A DNA stretch of 13,855 nucleotides from Methylotetracoccus sp. (GTDB lineage Bacteria; Pseudomonadota; Gammaproteobacteria; Methylococcales; Methylococcaceae): positions 1-13,855 of the forward strand of contig JALORT010000011.1 in NCBI GenBank assembly GCA_025458755.1. Direction: 5' to 3'. The position numbers were made by a program, and so were the translations under genes. Shown here one piece after another: positions 1-7,430 of this stretch; position 1 is the stretch's first letter, and the number at the start of each line of letters is the position of its first letter. The notes beneath the pieces were generated by a model that worked only from the letters and a program-made list of their open reading frames with translations, had not been told where the DNA came from and did not search any database.

Positions 1-726
1 GCCTGCGCGCTGGCCACCGCGCCGTGGACTTACTTTTCGACCATCGGCGACACGATCGCACCGGAGGGACTGAACGAGCTCTGGTCGGTCGCGGAACAGT
101 TGGGCGCTGATGTGGTGATCTCGCCGCCGCGAATGCTGCAGCAGGATGGGCTGACGCCCGCCGACACGCGGTGGCCGATCCACCATTTCTGCGAAGCCAT
201 GGGTGCGGAGGCGTTGCCGCGTCTGTTGTCGAGGCTGGAGACGGTGACGGGGCTCTGCAGCTTCGGCTCCGCGTCGATGCTGGGCAGCAGTGCGGCGAAT
301 CTCTATCGCTCAGCCTTGCTGCAGCAGCGTCCGTTTCCGGTCGAGTTCGGGCATGCCGGCGATACCGCCTGGGCGCTGCAGAATTGCGCTTCGCTGCGGG
401 TGGCCATACTGCCGCGCGCTGTGTCCGATTTCTGTCTCGGCTGGCAATTCAAAGACTTCGACCCGCGCGTACAGCGTGAGCTTTATCTGAGACTGATGGA
501 CGAAGCCCGGCGGGCGTTGGAATCGTCCCGGGGCGAACCCGAACACCATTTCGCGCTCGGCTGGCTCAACGCCTTGACGGCGCATCAGACCGCGTTGTGG
601 GACTGGCTTGCCAGCCAGGCGGACCTGGTGCGAGACCATACGGACCTGCGCAATTATCTGGCCCGGGTCGAGGCGGAAAAGGCGCGCACCTTGCGGGCGC
701 GGGTCAAGCGGCTGCTCGGACGGTAA
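1..726 (+). CDS. Glycosyltransferase, probable GT2-like, 5' end outside window (partial)
   Basis: The reading frame is open from base 1 to a TAA at 724-726, giving the last 241 residues of a longer protein. A TTG at 100 exists but is not needed, because the protein-like sequence continues upstream of it (residues 9-22 read PWTYFSTIGDTIAP). That stretch resembles the position in GT-A/GT2 glycosyltransferases where the chain reaches the metal-binding acidic motif followed by 'aPegL', although here the motif is GD and not DD. Further on, HAGDTAWAL and a conserved FGSASMLG stretch fit an acceptor-side half. The last 40 residues are charged and probably helical (ARVEAEKARTLRARVKRLL). It lies tail to tail with the leftward glycosyltransferase operon. 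I infer a sugar transferase for a surface glycan; donor and acceptor cannot be read. The N-terminal nucleotide-binding half is outside the window, so the family call is moderate. Confidence 0.6.
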   Translation, partial: ACALATAPWTYFSTIGDTIAPEGLNELWSVAEQLGADVVISPPRMLQQDGLTPADTRWPIHHFCEAMGAEALPRLLSRLETVTGLCSFGSASMLGSSAANLYRSALLQQRPFPVEFGHAGDTAWALQNCASLRVAILPRAVSDFCLGWQFKDFDPRVQRELYLRLMDEARRALESSRGEPEHHFALGWLNALTAHQTALWDWLASQADLVRDHTDLRNYLARVEAEKARTLRARVKRLLGR

Positions 727-727
727 G

Positions 728-748
728 CGGCGAGTCCTTGGCTCGTCG
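728..748. terminator. Possible hairpin between convergent genes
   Basis: Just after the TAA of the first gene and just before the stop of the convergent gene there is a 7-bp inverted repeat, CGGCGAG at 728-734 and CTCGTCG at 742-748, with a 7-base loop and one G-T wobble. Its place between two convergent stops suits a shared terminator. No T-run follows on either strand, so an intrinsic terminator is only a weak suggestion. Confidence 0.25.
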
Positions 749-757
749 GTCGCCGGG

Positions 758-1756
758 TCAATCGACCGCGACGCCACGGAGCCGTCGATACGCTTTGATG
801 ATCGCGCGTCCCCAAGCATGCCGGGACCAGGATTCCACCACGCAGTCGCTGAGACAGTGCAGAAAGCCGTCGCGCCGATAGCGCATCGGAGACAGCACCC
901 ATTGCCCGAGATTGGTGCGCCAGGCCGCCATCCAGGCGCCCTCCAACGCGATGCGGTCGCCGCTCAGTGCCGGCGGCTCAGCCGCATTCCGCTGCTGCAA
1001 GGCGTCGAGTTCGGCCCAATACTTCGTCATATCAGCAGACAACTGGCCGCTGCGCCGGCGGTGATAGGCCAACACCGCTCGGAGATTGATCAAGCGGGCG
1101 TGACGGGCCATGCGCCGCCACAGATCCCAATCGCCCGCGAGGCGTAGGTCGATGTTCAGGCCGCCCACCTGCCGCCAAAGGCCCAGTGTCCAGAACGTGC
1201 CTTCTTGCATGACCGGCGGCAGACGCCGGCCGTCATACTCGCCTTTCGCCAGCCGTGCGCGTGCATAGCCGCAATCTTCGAGCCGAAGATCGGCGATGCA
1301 CCCGTCTTCCCGCATCAAACAGGGGAGACCGGTGACCCAGCATTCGTCCGGGTGATCGGCCAGAAACTGCGCGACCGTCAGGAACGCATTGGGCGTGAAA
1401 AGATCGTCGGTGTTCAGCCAGGTCATGACGACTCGGTCGCCTGCCTGGCGCGGAATCCTCTCCAGCAGAGAATCAAAGCCCTTCTGGATCGCGTCGTACA
1501 TGGAGCGGTCCGGCTCGGCGGTCCAGGAAAAATTTACGCGGTGGGATGTGGCGCCGAAAGGTCCGCTCGGCCGCAGCCGCTGTTCCCAGTCGTTGAGTCG
1601 CTGTAAGGTCGGCTCGTCCGAACCGCCGTCCTGGATGTGGTAGTGAATGTCGAAGTCCCCGTTCTGCCCGACGATACTGGCGACCGTTTCGTCCAGAAAC
1701 TCGGGTGCATTGAAACTGGGTGTGACGATCAGGAATCTCGTTGTTGTGGAGAGCAT
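758..1756 (-). CDS. Glycosyltransferase family 2 (WcaA-like)
   Basis: This is a 332-residue inverting GT-A glycosyltransferase, probably acting at the inner face of the cytoplasmic membrane on a lipid-linked glycan. The N-terminus (FLIVTPSFNAPEFLDETVASI, residues 8-28) is the usual GT2 first strand and helix. QDGGSDEPT (42-50) is the donor-binding loop, AEPDRSMYDAIQKGF (80-94) is the typical conserved block, TDD at 116-118 is the metal-binding DXD-type motif, and QEGTFW (184-189) plus AGDWDLW (207-213) form the acceptor-side/catalytic region. I chose ATG 1756 because the fold begins there. An in-frame TTG at 1819 overlaps the upstream TGA and would add 21 residues (MKYAGRPVPARS...) that do not look like family sequence. 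Neither start has a clear Shine-Dalgarno. It is the last gene of the leftward operon, 59 bases after the GT26 gene, and is paralogous to the GT2 at 2627-3523. Sugar specificity is unknown. Confidence 0.85.
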   Translation of the reverse strand: MLSTTTRFLIVTPSFNAPEFLDETVASIVGQNGDFDIHYHIQDGGSDEPTLQRLNDWEQRLRPSGPFGATSHRVNFSWTAEPDRSMYDAIQKGFDSLLERIPRQAGDRVVMTWLNTDDLFTPNAFLTVAQFLADHPDECWVTGLPCLMREDGCIADLRLEDCGYARARLAKGEYDGRRLPPVMQEGTFWTLGLWRQVGGLNIDLRLAGDWDLWRRMARHARLINLRAVLAYHRRRSGQLSADMTKYWAELDALQQRNAAEPPALSGDRIALEGAWMAAWRTNLGQWVLSPMRYRRDGFLHCLSDCVVESWSRHAWGRAIIKAYRRLRGVAVD

Positions 1757-1815
1757 AGGGTTCGCGTTCGGGTGAGTGTGCGCGCTGCGCGCTGGCACGG
1801 GACGACCGGCGTACT

Positions 1816-2634
1816 TCAAGCGTCACGCCGCAGCAGACGGCGTCGGGCCCATTTTTGGCGCAGCACCCTGAGCAGAAAAATGGGCGAGTCGAGGTTCCGC
1901 CGCCACAGACGGCGCGGCTCCTGCACCAGCCGATGCAGCCATTGCAGACCGGCGCGCTGCATCCAGAGCGGCGGCAGCTTGATCCGGCCGGTATACCAGT
2001 CGAACGCGCCGCCAATCGGCCCGATCAGTTTGACCTGGAGCCGCTGACGATGGCGGTAAGCCCATTTCTCCTGTTTCGGGGCCCCGAGGCCCAGCCACAA
2101 CAGGTCGGTGTCCGCTTGGTTGACGGCGGCGATCATCGCAGCGAGGTCCTTCTCGGTGAACTCGCTGCGGTAGGGCGGGGACAGCGTGCCGGCAATGACC
2201 AGGTTCGGGTAGTCAGCCACTATACGCGTTCGAAGTTCAGCCAGGTTTTCGGGACTGGAGCCCAGAAAGAACATGCGCGTTCCGGGATGGTAGCGGTTCA
2301 GATACGTACACAGTGCCGGCAGGATGTCCGGCCCGCAGACCCTCTCCGGAATTCGGCCGCCGAGCAGGCGTGAGGCCAGCACGATGCCGGCACCGTCCGG
2401 AGTGATCCAGTCGGCATTCATAACCGCGTCATGGAATTCCGGGTCCTTGCGCGCCACTTCCAGTGAATGCGGATTGGCGCAGACGAAATAACGCGGCATC
2501 CGCTGATCCACCGGACGGGTGGACCATCGCGCAAACATCGTGATGGTCTCGGCGAAGGTCGCCGTCGAGAAGGGGTAGCCGGTGACGTTCTCGGTGTCCG
2601 GCAGCCTATCCGGCGCCATTGCAGGCTCAGTCAT
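1816..2634 (-). CDS. WecG/TagA/CpsF family glycosyltransferase (GT26)
   Basis: A 272-residue protein with all GT26 landmarks. ANPHSLEVARKD (53-64) and TPDGAGIVLASR (78-89, with the conserved Asp80 matching the proposed catalytic base) form the N-terminal part. FFLGSS (122-127) starts the second half, GLGAPKQEKW (182-191) is the GxPxQExW signature, and GGAFDWYTG (208-216) follows. The C-terminal WMQRAGLQWLHRLVQEPRRLWRR segment is the basic appendage found across the family. Known members move ManNAc, ManNAcA or glucuronate from a UDP-sugar onto an undecaprenyl-diphosphate-linked first sugar, so this is probably the second-step transferase of lipid-linked repeat synthesis; the exact sugar cannot be told. 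Its ATG overlaps the upstream GT2 stop by 8 bases, indicating translational coupling. Length is close to family norm. I withhold a gene symbol because wecG, tagA, cpsF and gumM are all possible analogues. Confidence 0.93.
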   Translation of the reverse strand: MTEPAMAPDRLPDTENVTGYPFSTATFAETITMFARWSTRPVDQRMPRYFVCANPHSLEVARKDPEFHDAVMNADWITPDGAGIVLASRLLGGRIPERVCGPDILPALCTYLNRYHPGTRMFFLGSSPENLAELRTRIVADYPNLVIAGTLSPPYRSEFTEKDLAAMIAAVNQADTDLLWLGLGAPKQEKWAYRHRQRLQVKLIGPIGGAFDWYTGRIKLPPLWMQRAGLQWLHRLVQEPRRLWRRNLDSPIFLLRVLRQKWARRRLLRRDA

Positions 2635-3523
2635 GGGTCCTCCGCAAACGATGCTCGAGCAGCAGACGCGGAAGGTCGTTGCGGGAGACAGGGCGTCGGC
2701 TTCGGATCAGTTGCCAGCGGTTCCCGGTCAGTGCGTGTGCGATCACCGGCGTACGGGACCACAGCAGCATCCGGAGCAGTGCTTCCCCGGGTTTGCCGAG
2801 GCGCGTCAGGAATGGCCACCACACCGGCGGGTTGGGAAGGCTGGTGCAGCGGCGACGAATTTCATCGGCGTAGGCGGTGCCCTGCCGCGAGCGGTTGTCC
2901 TGTCCGCGCACGCGGAACGCAGCCAGCGGCGTCGCGACGGCCGTGAGTTCGGCGTGTCCGGCAAAGCGCACCCAAAGATCGAAGTCTCCCGCCCACTGCC
3001 ACTGCAGATCCAGTCCGCCGACCTTCTCCCACAGACTTCGCCGCCAGAAGGTGTTCTCCTGCATCAGGTAGCCGAGCAGCCCCTCGCGGAACCAGCCGCT
3101 GGCGAGGTAGTTTCTGGGATAGGAAGCCGCGATGGGGGCAATCAGGAAACATTCCGAGGCGGCGTTCAGATAGGCCGGGATGCCGGTGATCCAGTCGACG
3201 GCCGGAAACTCGCGGAAGATGCGGCCGACGACTTGCAGTGTCCACGGCATCAACACATCGTCGCCGTTGATCCAGCCCATGATATCGCCGCTGGCCTGCT
3301 GCATGCCTTTGGCGATGGCATGGTATTGACCTTGGTCGGGTTCGCTGACGAAATGCGTGAAGGCTTCGCTTCGGCTATCAAGAAACTCGCGGGTTCCGTC
3401 GGATGAAGCCCCGTCGATGACGATGTAGTCGAGGTCGGGATAGTCCTGCGCCACGACGGACCGTACCGTTTCAGTGACCCAGGGCATGGCGTTCCGCACC
3501 GCGGTGACCAGAGAGATTTTCAT
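2627..3523 (-). CDS. Glycosyltransferase family 2 (WcaA-like)
   Basis: A 298-residue GT2 enzyme starting at ATG 3523 with a good GGAGG Shine-Dalgarno about 10 bases upstream. MKISLVTAVRNAMPWVTETV (1-20) is the canonical GT2 N-terminus. IDGASSDGTREFL (36-48) is the nucleotide-sugar loop, SEPDQGQYHAIAKG (60-73) the conserved block, and INGDD (85-89) the DXD-type metal site. QENTFWRRSLWEKVGG with AGDFDLWVRFAGHAEL supplies the acceptor-side motifs. It lies 22 bases downstream of the GT4-GT2 fusion gene and overlaps the next gene (GT26) by 8 bases, so it sits inside a co-transcribed glycan-assembly operon. Its motif order and wording closely match the GT2 at 758-1756, which suggests duplication and later change of specificity. 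It probably adds a sugar to a lipid-linked oligosaccharide; donor and acceptor are unknown. Confidence 0.9.
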   Translation of the reverse strand: MKISLVTAVRNAMPWVTETVRSVVAQDYPDLDYIVIDGASSDGTREFLDSRSEAFTHFVSEPDQGQYHAIAKGMQQASGDIMGWINGDDVLMPWTLQVVGRIFREFPAVDWITGIPAYLNAASECFLIAPIAASYPRNYLASGWFREGLLGYLMQENTFWRRSLWEKVGGLDLQWQWAGDFDLWVRFAGHAELTAVATPLAAFRVRGQDNRSRQGTAYADEIRRRCTSLPNPPVWWPFLTRLGKPGEALLRMLLWSRTPVIAHALTGNRWQLIRSRRPVSRNDLPRLLLEHRLRRTHD

Positions 3524-3545
3524 GGCGGGCTGCCCTCCGGTGGAT

Positions 3546-5510
3546 TCAGTCGCCGAGCGCTCGGAGGCGCGCGTACCAGCCGTCGGCCCCCTCCAGCAGA
3601 CGCCGGAGCCAGAATTCCAACTCCACCAGAGCCGCCGCAGCGGGGTGGCGGCGCGCGGGTTCGCTCCGCCAGGAGAACGTCCCGATGCGGCGGGAAAACC
3701 GCAGGGTGTCGAAGAACAGCCGTCGAAAATGCCGTTCCACCTGTTCAGGAGATTCGGTGTAGCGCAGCGCTATGGCGCGCCACTCGTCCAGGCAGGCGAA
3801 CAAGTTCTGCGAGGACAGGCCGCCGCTGACGTATTGCGAGACAATCACGGGTTCGATACGGAACCGCGCGCCGAGGCGGCGCATCCGGTACATGAATTCG
3901 TGATCGGCAGCCAGACGATAGGCCGTATCGTAGCGATGTTGGCGAATCAAATCGGCGCGTGTCAAAACCGCCTGATGCCCGGGAATGCCGCTCAACCACG
4001 CCCCGTCGGTCTTGCCTGCGAGCAGTTGCCGGTAGGTGCGTTCGAAATCTACGCAGCGATGAATATCCTCCGTTCCTTGCGGCGACCAATACACGTGATG
4101 ACCGGCGACGAAGTCGGCATCATCCGGCACGCCGGCAACGAAGCGGTCGAGGGCCTCCTCGTCCACCAATGCATCCCCTGCGTTGATAAAGAGAATCCAG
4201 TGACCCCGGGCCAAATCGGCCGCCTTGTTCATCGCATCGTAGGGGCCATCGTCAGGCTCCGAGCGCAAGAAGTCGATGTCGTCGCCGTAACAGTTCAGCA
4301 GATCCAAGGTATCGGCATCGGAGCCTCCGTCGATCACCAGGATCTCTTTGTAACGATAGGTTTGGCTCACGACACTGGCCAGGGTCGCCGCGAGGTCCAA
4401 CGGTGCATTGCGGACGACCGTGGCGACCGTCACCTTCGGACATCCCACGGCGCGGTCCGGTTCGCTCACGCGTCGGCCGCCTTCCCGACGTCGGGTTGCG
4501 CCAACCGGCGGGGCGTTGGATCCGGGACGCTCGGTGGAGCAACTGATGCCGGGATGGACCGAACGGGCGTAACGCCAAGAAACCGGTCCGGAGGTGGGCC
4601 GCGTCAGAAACTCGAGCAGCCGGTCCCGGTCGGCCATCCAGCGCCGATAGCCTTTCTCGATGGAGCCGCGGGCGCGCGAACCCATCGCTTCGGCACGCGA
4701 CCAGTCGGGTGCTGTCGGCTGGTTCAGCGGGTAAAGGAAACCGTTCACATTGTCGACGATGTATTCATTATGTGTCGGGGCATCATGAGCGCAGACCGCC
4801 ATGCCCATCGCCATCGCCTCCAGAAACGATAAGCCGATGCCCTCGTCGATCCGCGGCGCGAAGTAAACGTTGGATGCGCTGAGCCGTTCCAGCATGGCGG
4901 CCTTCTCGGGGAACCAGCGGGTCACGGTGATACCCCATTCCCGCTGCTCCGATTCGGCAGGTACCGGCAGCTCTGGAGCATTGGGATCCGCGGCCAGGTG
5001 CAAATGGAACGATGCGAACTGCTGATCCAGCAGTGGGCGAACCTGTTCCCATCCGGGTCGAGGCTGGCGTTGCCAGAAAAAACCGCGCAGCGACGTGAAA
5101 TCGGTGGTGGGTGAATGTTCCTCGGGATTCGGGAAATTTTGGAAGTAGGCGGAGAACCGGCAGCCGCACTGCTGCACGCGCTGATGCAGCGCACTCGAGA
5201 AGTTGAGGATCTTCAGGCCGCTCAGCGGTTCCCAGAAACTCCGCCGGAGACCTTTGGCGGCGTCATACATCGGGACGTACACGATGTTGGGGTGATCGAG
5301 TCTGGAGAGGCGCTTGATGTACGCCACAGACTGCCAGACGACGACCAGTTCAGCCGCGTCGGCAACGCGCCGGGCATCGATCGGCGGGGAGCCGCGCCAG
5401 GTGTCGTCCCAATAAAACTCGACATCCCCGATGTCATGCAATAGGTCGACGAAAAACCGGGAGGACTGGGTGACCCGATGATGGGAATGGCCGACAAAGC
5501 TAATTTTCAT
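3546..5510 (-). CDS. Two-domain glycosyltransferase: GT4-like N-terminus fused to GT2-like C-terminus
   Basis: One uninterrupted 654-residue frame carries two transferase modules. Residues 1-300 are GT-B/GT4-like: MKISFVGHSHHRVTQSSRFF opens the fold, and APRIDEGIGLSFLEAMAMG (218-236) has the E-x7-E pair (E223, E231) of retaining GT4 enzymes, followed by AHDAPTHNEYI. Residues 305-357 are an Arg/Gly/Pro-rich linker with no family sequence. Residues 358-654 are a GT2 domain: VTVATVVRNAPLDLAATLASV, LVIDGGSDADTLDLL, SEPDDGPYDAMNKA and FINAGD (441-446) in place of a DXD motif, as in WcaE-like GT2s. ATG 5510 is preferred over an upstream GTG at 5549 because the fold begins there; it overlaps the upstream gene by 11 bases. 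An in-frame GTG at 4469 with GGAAGG 10 bases upstream could also start the GT2 half alone. It probably adds two successive sugars to a lipid-linked glycan. Confidence 0.85.
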   Translation of the reverse strand: MKISFVGHSHHRVTQSSRFFVDLLHDIGDVEFYWDDTWRGSPPIDARRVADAAELVVVWQSVAYIKRLSRLDHPNIVYVPMYDAAKGLRRSFWEPLSGLKILNFSSALHQRVQQCGCRFSAYFQNFPNPEEHSPTTDFTSLRGFFWQRQPRPGWEQVRPLLDQQFASFHLHLAADPNAPELPVPAESEQREWGITVTRWFPEKAAMLERLSASNVYFAPRIDEGIGLSFLEAMAMGMAVCAHDAPTHNEYIVDNVNGFLYPLNQPTAPDWSRAEAMGSRARGSIEKGYRRWMADRDRLLEFLTRPTSGPVSWRYARSVHPGISCSTERPGSNAPPVGATRRREGGRRVSEPDRAVGCPKVTVATVVRNAPLDLAATLASVVSQTYRYKEILVIDGGSDADTLDLLNCYGDDIDFLRSEPDDGPYDAMNKAADLARGHWILFINAGDALVDEEALDRFVAGVPDDADFVAGHHVYWSPQGTEDIHRCVDFERTYRQLLAGKTDGAWLSGIPGHQAVLTRADLIRQHRYDTAYRLAADHEFMYRMRRLGARFRIEPVIVSQYVSGGLSSQNLFACLDEWRAIALRYTESPEQVERHFRRLFFDTLRFSRRIGTFSWRSEPARRHPAAAALVELEFWLRRLLEGADGWYARLRALGD

Positions 5511-6825
5511 CGGGGCGGCGATGCAGAGTGTGCGTGTAGAAGATCCCACCGAGCAGCATGGTCAGGAAGCGGAAGTCGGTATGCAGCAGACGAAACTCGT
5601 AGCAGCCGAAAACCAGGATCGTCAGCAGCACCACCCATCCAAAGGTGCAAAAGTCGGCCGGTAGCATGCCGCACCTTCGGTTGGCGATGATTCCGCGTAC
5701 GACGAAGAAAAAGCCGGCGGCGAACAGCATGCTGCCCAGCAGGCCGAAGCGCACCAGAATCTCCAGGTAGGCGTTATGCAAGTGTGAGAAATGCTCGATG
5801 ACGGTGAGGAAGCCACTTTGCTGCGGGCCAAACTCGAGTTTCAGCAGGTGGCCGGGGGCATCGGCGCCGGGGCCGAAACCCAACCACGGGTGGCGCGCGA
5901 ACAGGCGGAGGCCCCACAGGGCCAAGTGAATTCTCGCTCCCCATGGGGAGTACGGCACTTGCGCTTCATCCAGTGTCAGAACGTCCGGAATCACCTCCTC
6001 CTCGCTGCGGACCCGCTCCATGATCGGGCCGCCGAACCGAGTCGCTGCGGCGATCACGACGATCGCCGCGGCCGTCAGGGTCGGCACGAGCACGACGGCG
6101 GGAAGCGCGCGCCGGGAGATCGTCCCGCGCCGCTGAAGCCCGGCGAAACCGGCCAGAAGCAACAGAGCGACAATCAGGCTGAACCATGCGCCACGCGATT
6201 GGGCCACCATCAGGATGAAGAGAAAGAACGAAAGCACAACCAAAAAGGTCAGTGCGATGCTCAGGCGGGCGGACAGGCCTTGGGCGAGCGAGACGAGCCG
6301 GGGCAGGAACGCGAGCAACCCGATGACAATGACGAGCGAAAGCAGGGAGATACCGAGCGCCGTGTACCCGAATTCGTAGCGTTCGCCGGCGAGCCACTGC
6401 GGCAAGCCGGACCAGTCGCTTCGGCGGAAAATACCACCCATTAAACCGAGCGGCGCGAGAACCATGATGGCGCCGATCCGGTTCCAACGCCCCTTGAGCC
6501 ACCAGGCGAGAGGAATGAACAGCCAAAGACTAATCCACGGCCACACCGCAGCCCACTGGGCGTGCGCCGTTTCGGGCCACTGTTGCGCCGCCCGCGAAGC
6601 GCAGATCAACAAATAACCGAGAAAGAGCAGGAAAGTCCGGGTCACCGGATCACGGCACACCAATGGCCATGCAGCGCGGTAATCGGTGACTATCAGCACG
6701 ATCATCAGCAGCAGCGCGGCGTGCGCGACCCCGGTTCCAAGCCAGGCGAAGAAAGCGAAGACCAGGAGGGCGCCGAGGCCGATCCCATCCCTGATTTCGT
6801 TCCAGCGGTCGCTACGCGAGTGCAC
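5500..6825 (-). CDS. O-antigen ligase/polymerase-like (WaaL/Wzy_C) membrane protein
   Basis: A 441-residue polytopic membrane protein with roughly 10-12 hydrophobic segments (for example 15-46, 64-76, 98-110, 117-131, 156-175, 188-208, 214-230, 241-262, 360-380 and 395-410). Family signatures are QSRGAW (209-214), RHPWLGFGPGADAPG (311-325) at the start of the large periplasmic loop, and HLHNAYLEILVRFGLLG (348-364). These match conserved Arg and His positions known to matter in WaaL ligases. Members either ligate undecaprenyl-linked glycan to lipid A-core or protein, or polymerise repeats (Wzy); sequence alone does not separate these. The start is a GTG at 6825: an in-frame stop lies at 6870-6868 with no other start between, and no clear Shine-Dalgarno is seen. 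It is the first gene of the leftward operon and overlaps the next gene by 11 bases. Confidence 0.88.
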   Translation of the reverse strand: MHSRSDRWNEIRDGIGLGALLVFAFFAWLGTGVAHAALLLMIVLIVTDYRAAWPLVCRDPVTRTFLLFLGYLLICASRAAQQWPETAHAQWAAVWPWISLWLFIPLAWWLKGRWNRIGAIMVLAPLGLMGGIFRRSDWSGLPQWLAGERYEFGYTALGISLLSLVIVIGLLAFLPRLVSLAQGLSARLSIALTFLVVLSFFLFILMVAQSRGAWFSLIVALLLLAGFAGLQRRGTISRRALPAVVLVPTLTAAAIVVIAAATRFGGPIMERVRSEEEVIPDVLTLDEAQVPYSPWGARIHLALWGLRLFARHPWLGFGPGADAPGHLLKLEFGPQQSGFLTVIEHFSHLHNAYLEILVRFGLLGSMLFAAGFFFVVRGIIANRRCGMLPADFCTFGWVVLLTILVFGCYEFRLLHTDFRFLTMLLGGIFYTHTLHRRPDEN

Positions 6826-6913
6826 GGTAAGTCTTGAAGCGTCTTCGTGAGAGTGAGGGCCGCGCCATCAACACAACACGCTGCGCAGCTGACGGTTGCG
6901 GTATCAGCCCGGA

Positions 6914-6943
6914 ATTCTAGGCCATCGGCTGATCGGCGTACAA
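6914..6943 (-). promoter_or_regulatory. Weak candidate sigma-70-type promoter for the leftward operon
   Basis: On the minus strand TAGAAT (6919-6914) resembles a -10 box. TTGTAC (6943-6938) lies 18 bases upstream and matches only the first three positions of a -35 box. A start near 6907 would give a leader of roughly 80 bases before GTG 6825. This is a by-eye match in GC-rich DNA and is weak. Confidence 0.2.
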
Positions 6944-7049
6944 ACTTCGCTGTCGGCATGCCGCCCACGACCGTCGGAAGCTGGTTTCGCCCGCCGCGGA
7001 GCACCACCCGCCCCGTGGTCGTGCCGGTGCCGAACGCAACTCGAAGTCG

Positions 7050-7058
7050 TGTGGATAA
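7050..7058 (-). promoter_or_regulatory. DnaA-box-like nonamer (perfect consensus)
   Basis: TGTGGATAA is the exact reverse complement of the DnaA box TTATCCACA. It lies 185-220 bases from two further matches in the same intergenic region. A single 9-mer can occur by chance; the grouping is what makes it worth noting. Confidence 0.45.
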
Positions 7059-7242
7059 GTCTTTGATTGTCCGGAATATAGGGATCGAAGTCTGGCGGGT
7101 GCGGATCGCTTTGCGCCTCGAGATAGCCTTCGGCGGCTTGGACAAACATTGGTAAGGCGTTGAATGATAGTGACTTATGGGAATGCTGCCGCGTCGTGAC
7201 GGGTGTTTCCTCTTGATCTTGCTGACGTTCAGGCCTTCCCGT

Positions 7243-7277
7243 TTTTCCACAGAACCTGTGGATAAAACAGTGGAAAA
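7243..7277. promoter_or_regulatory. Cluster of two DnaA-box-like nonamers plus a degenerate third
   Basis: TTTTCCACA at 7243-7251 fits the relaxed DnaA consensus TT(A/T)TNCACA on the plus strand. TGTGGATAA at 7257-7265 is a perfect box on the minus strand. AGTGGAAAA at 7269-7277 is the complement of TTTTCCACT, one base off the relaxed consensus. The first two are arranged head to head as a near-palindrome with 10-base arms (7243-7252 and 7256-7265), so a dimeric regulator or a hairpin is an alternative reading. No replication genes are nearby. Confidence 0.45.
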
Positions 7278-7338
7278 CGGGGTGGAGAAATCGCTCAGCC
7301 GGCGAATTCACAGCATTCTCCTTTCGATGGTTACTTTT

Positions 7339-7356
7339 CGGTCACCCGTTCGTCAC
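7339..7356 (+). promoter_or_regulatory. GTCAC direct repeat, candidate regulator site
   Basis: CGGTCAC at 7339-7345 is followed by GTCAC at 7352-7356, the two GTCAC half-sites lying 11 bases apart, about one helical turn. CGGTCAC recurs at 7513-7519 and in inverted orientation (GTGACCG) at 7582-7588. All lie upstream of the sigma-54 promoter match, at distances usual for enhancer-binding activators. This is a suggestion only. Confidence 0.2.
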
Positions 7357-7359
7357 AAA

Positions 7360-7393
7360 GAAACAGTCCGGCGAAGCACAACGGGACTGTTTC
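7360..7393. repeat. Perfect 10-bp inverted repeat
   Basis: GAAACAGTCC at 7360-7369 and GGACTGTTTC at 7384-7393 are perfect complements separated by 14 bases. The stem could act as an operator, a UAS for an enhancer-binding protein, or an RNA hairpin. No T-run follows on either strand, so it is not a typical intrinsic terminator. Confidence 0.55.
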
Positions 7394-7430
7394 CAAAGCA
7401 ACAAGAAAGGCAGCGTGGTGGTGCGGCATG

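Noticed and set aside
1757..1819. TTG start at 1819 for the last GT2 of the leftward operon
   Set aside because: It overlaps the upstream TGA, which suits coupling, but the 21 added residues are unlike GT2 N-termini and the ATG at 1756 begins exactly at the fold.
3474..4832. 452-residue plus-strand ORF antisense to the GT4-GT2 fusion
   Set aside because: The minus-strand frame has clear GT motifs across this span; long antisense frames are common in GC-rich DNA, and this one has no recognisable domain.
6847..7155. 102-residue plus-strand ORF
   Set aside because: Composition (Arg/Ser/Thr/Pro-rich) is typical of a shadow frame, there is no ribosome binding site and no domain.
6705..7311. Small genes on the minus strand (181- and 135-residue frames), including a stretch reading GTGTTTGRVVLRGG
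   Set aside because: The frames overlap each other and the start of the WaaL-like gene, contain runs of Arg/Pro/Ser and His, have no ribosome binding site and match no family I recognise. A decayed gene remains possible but cannot be supported.
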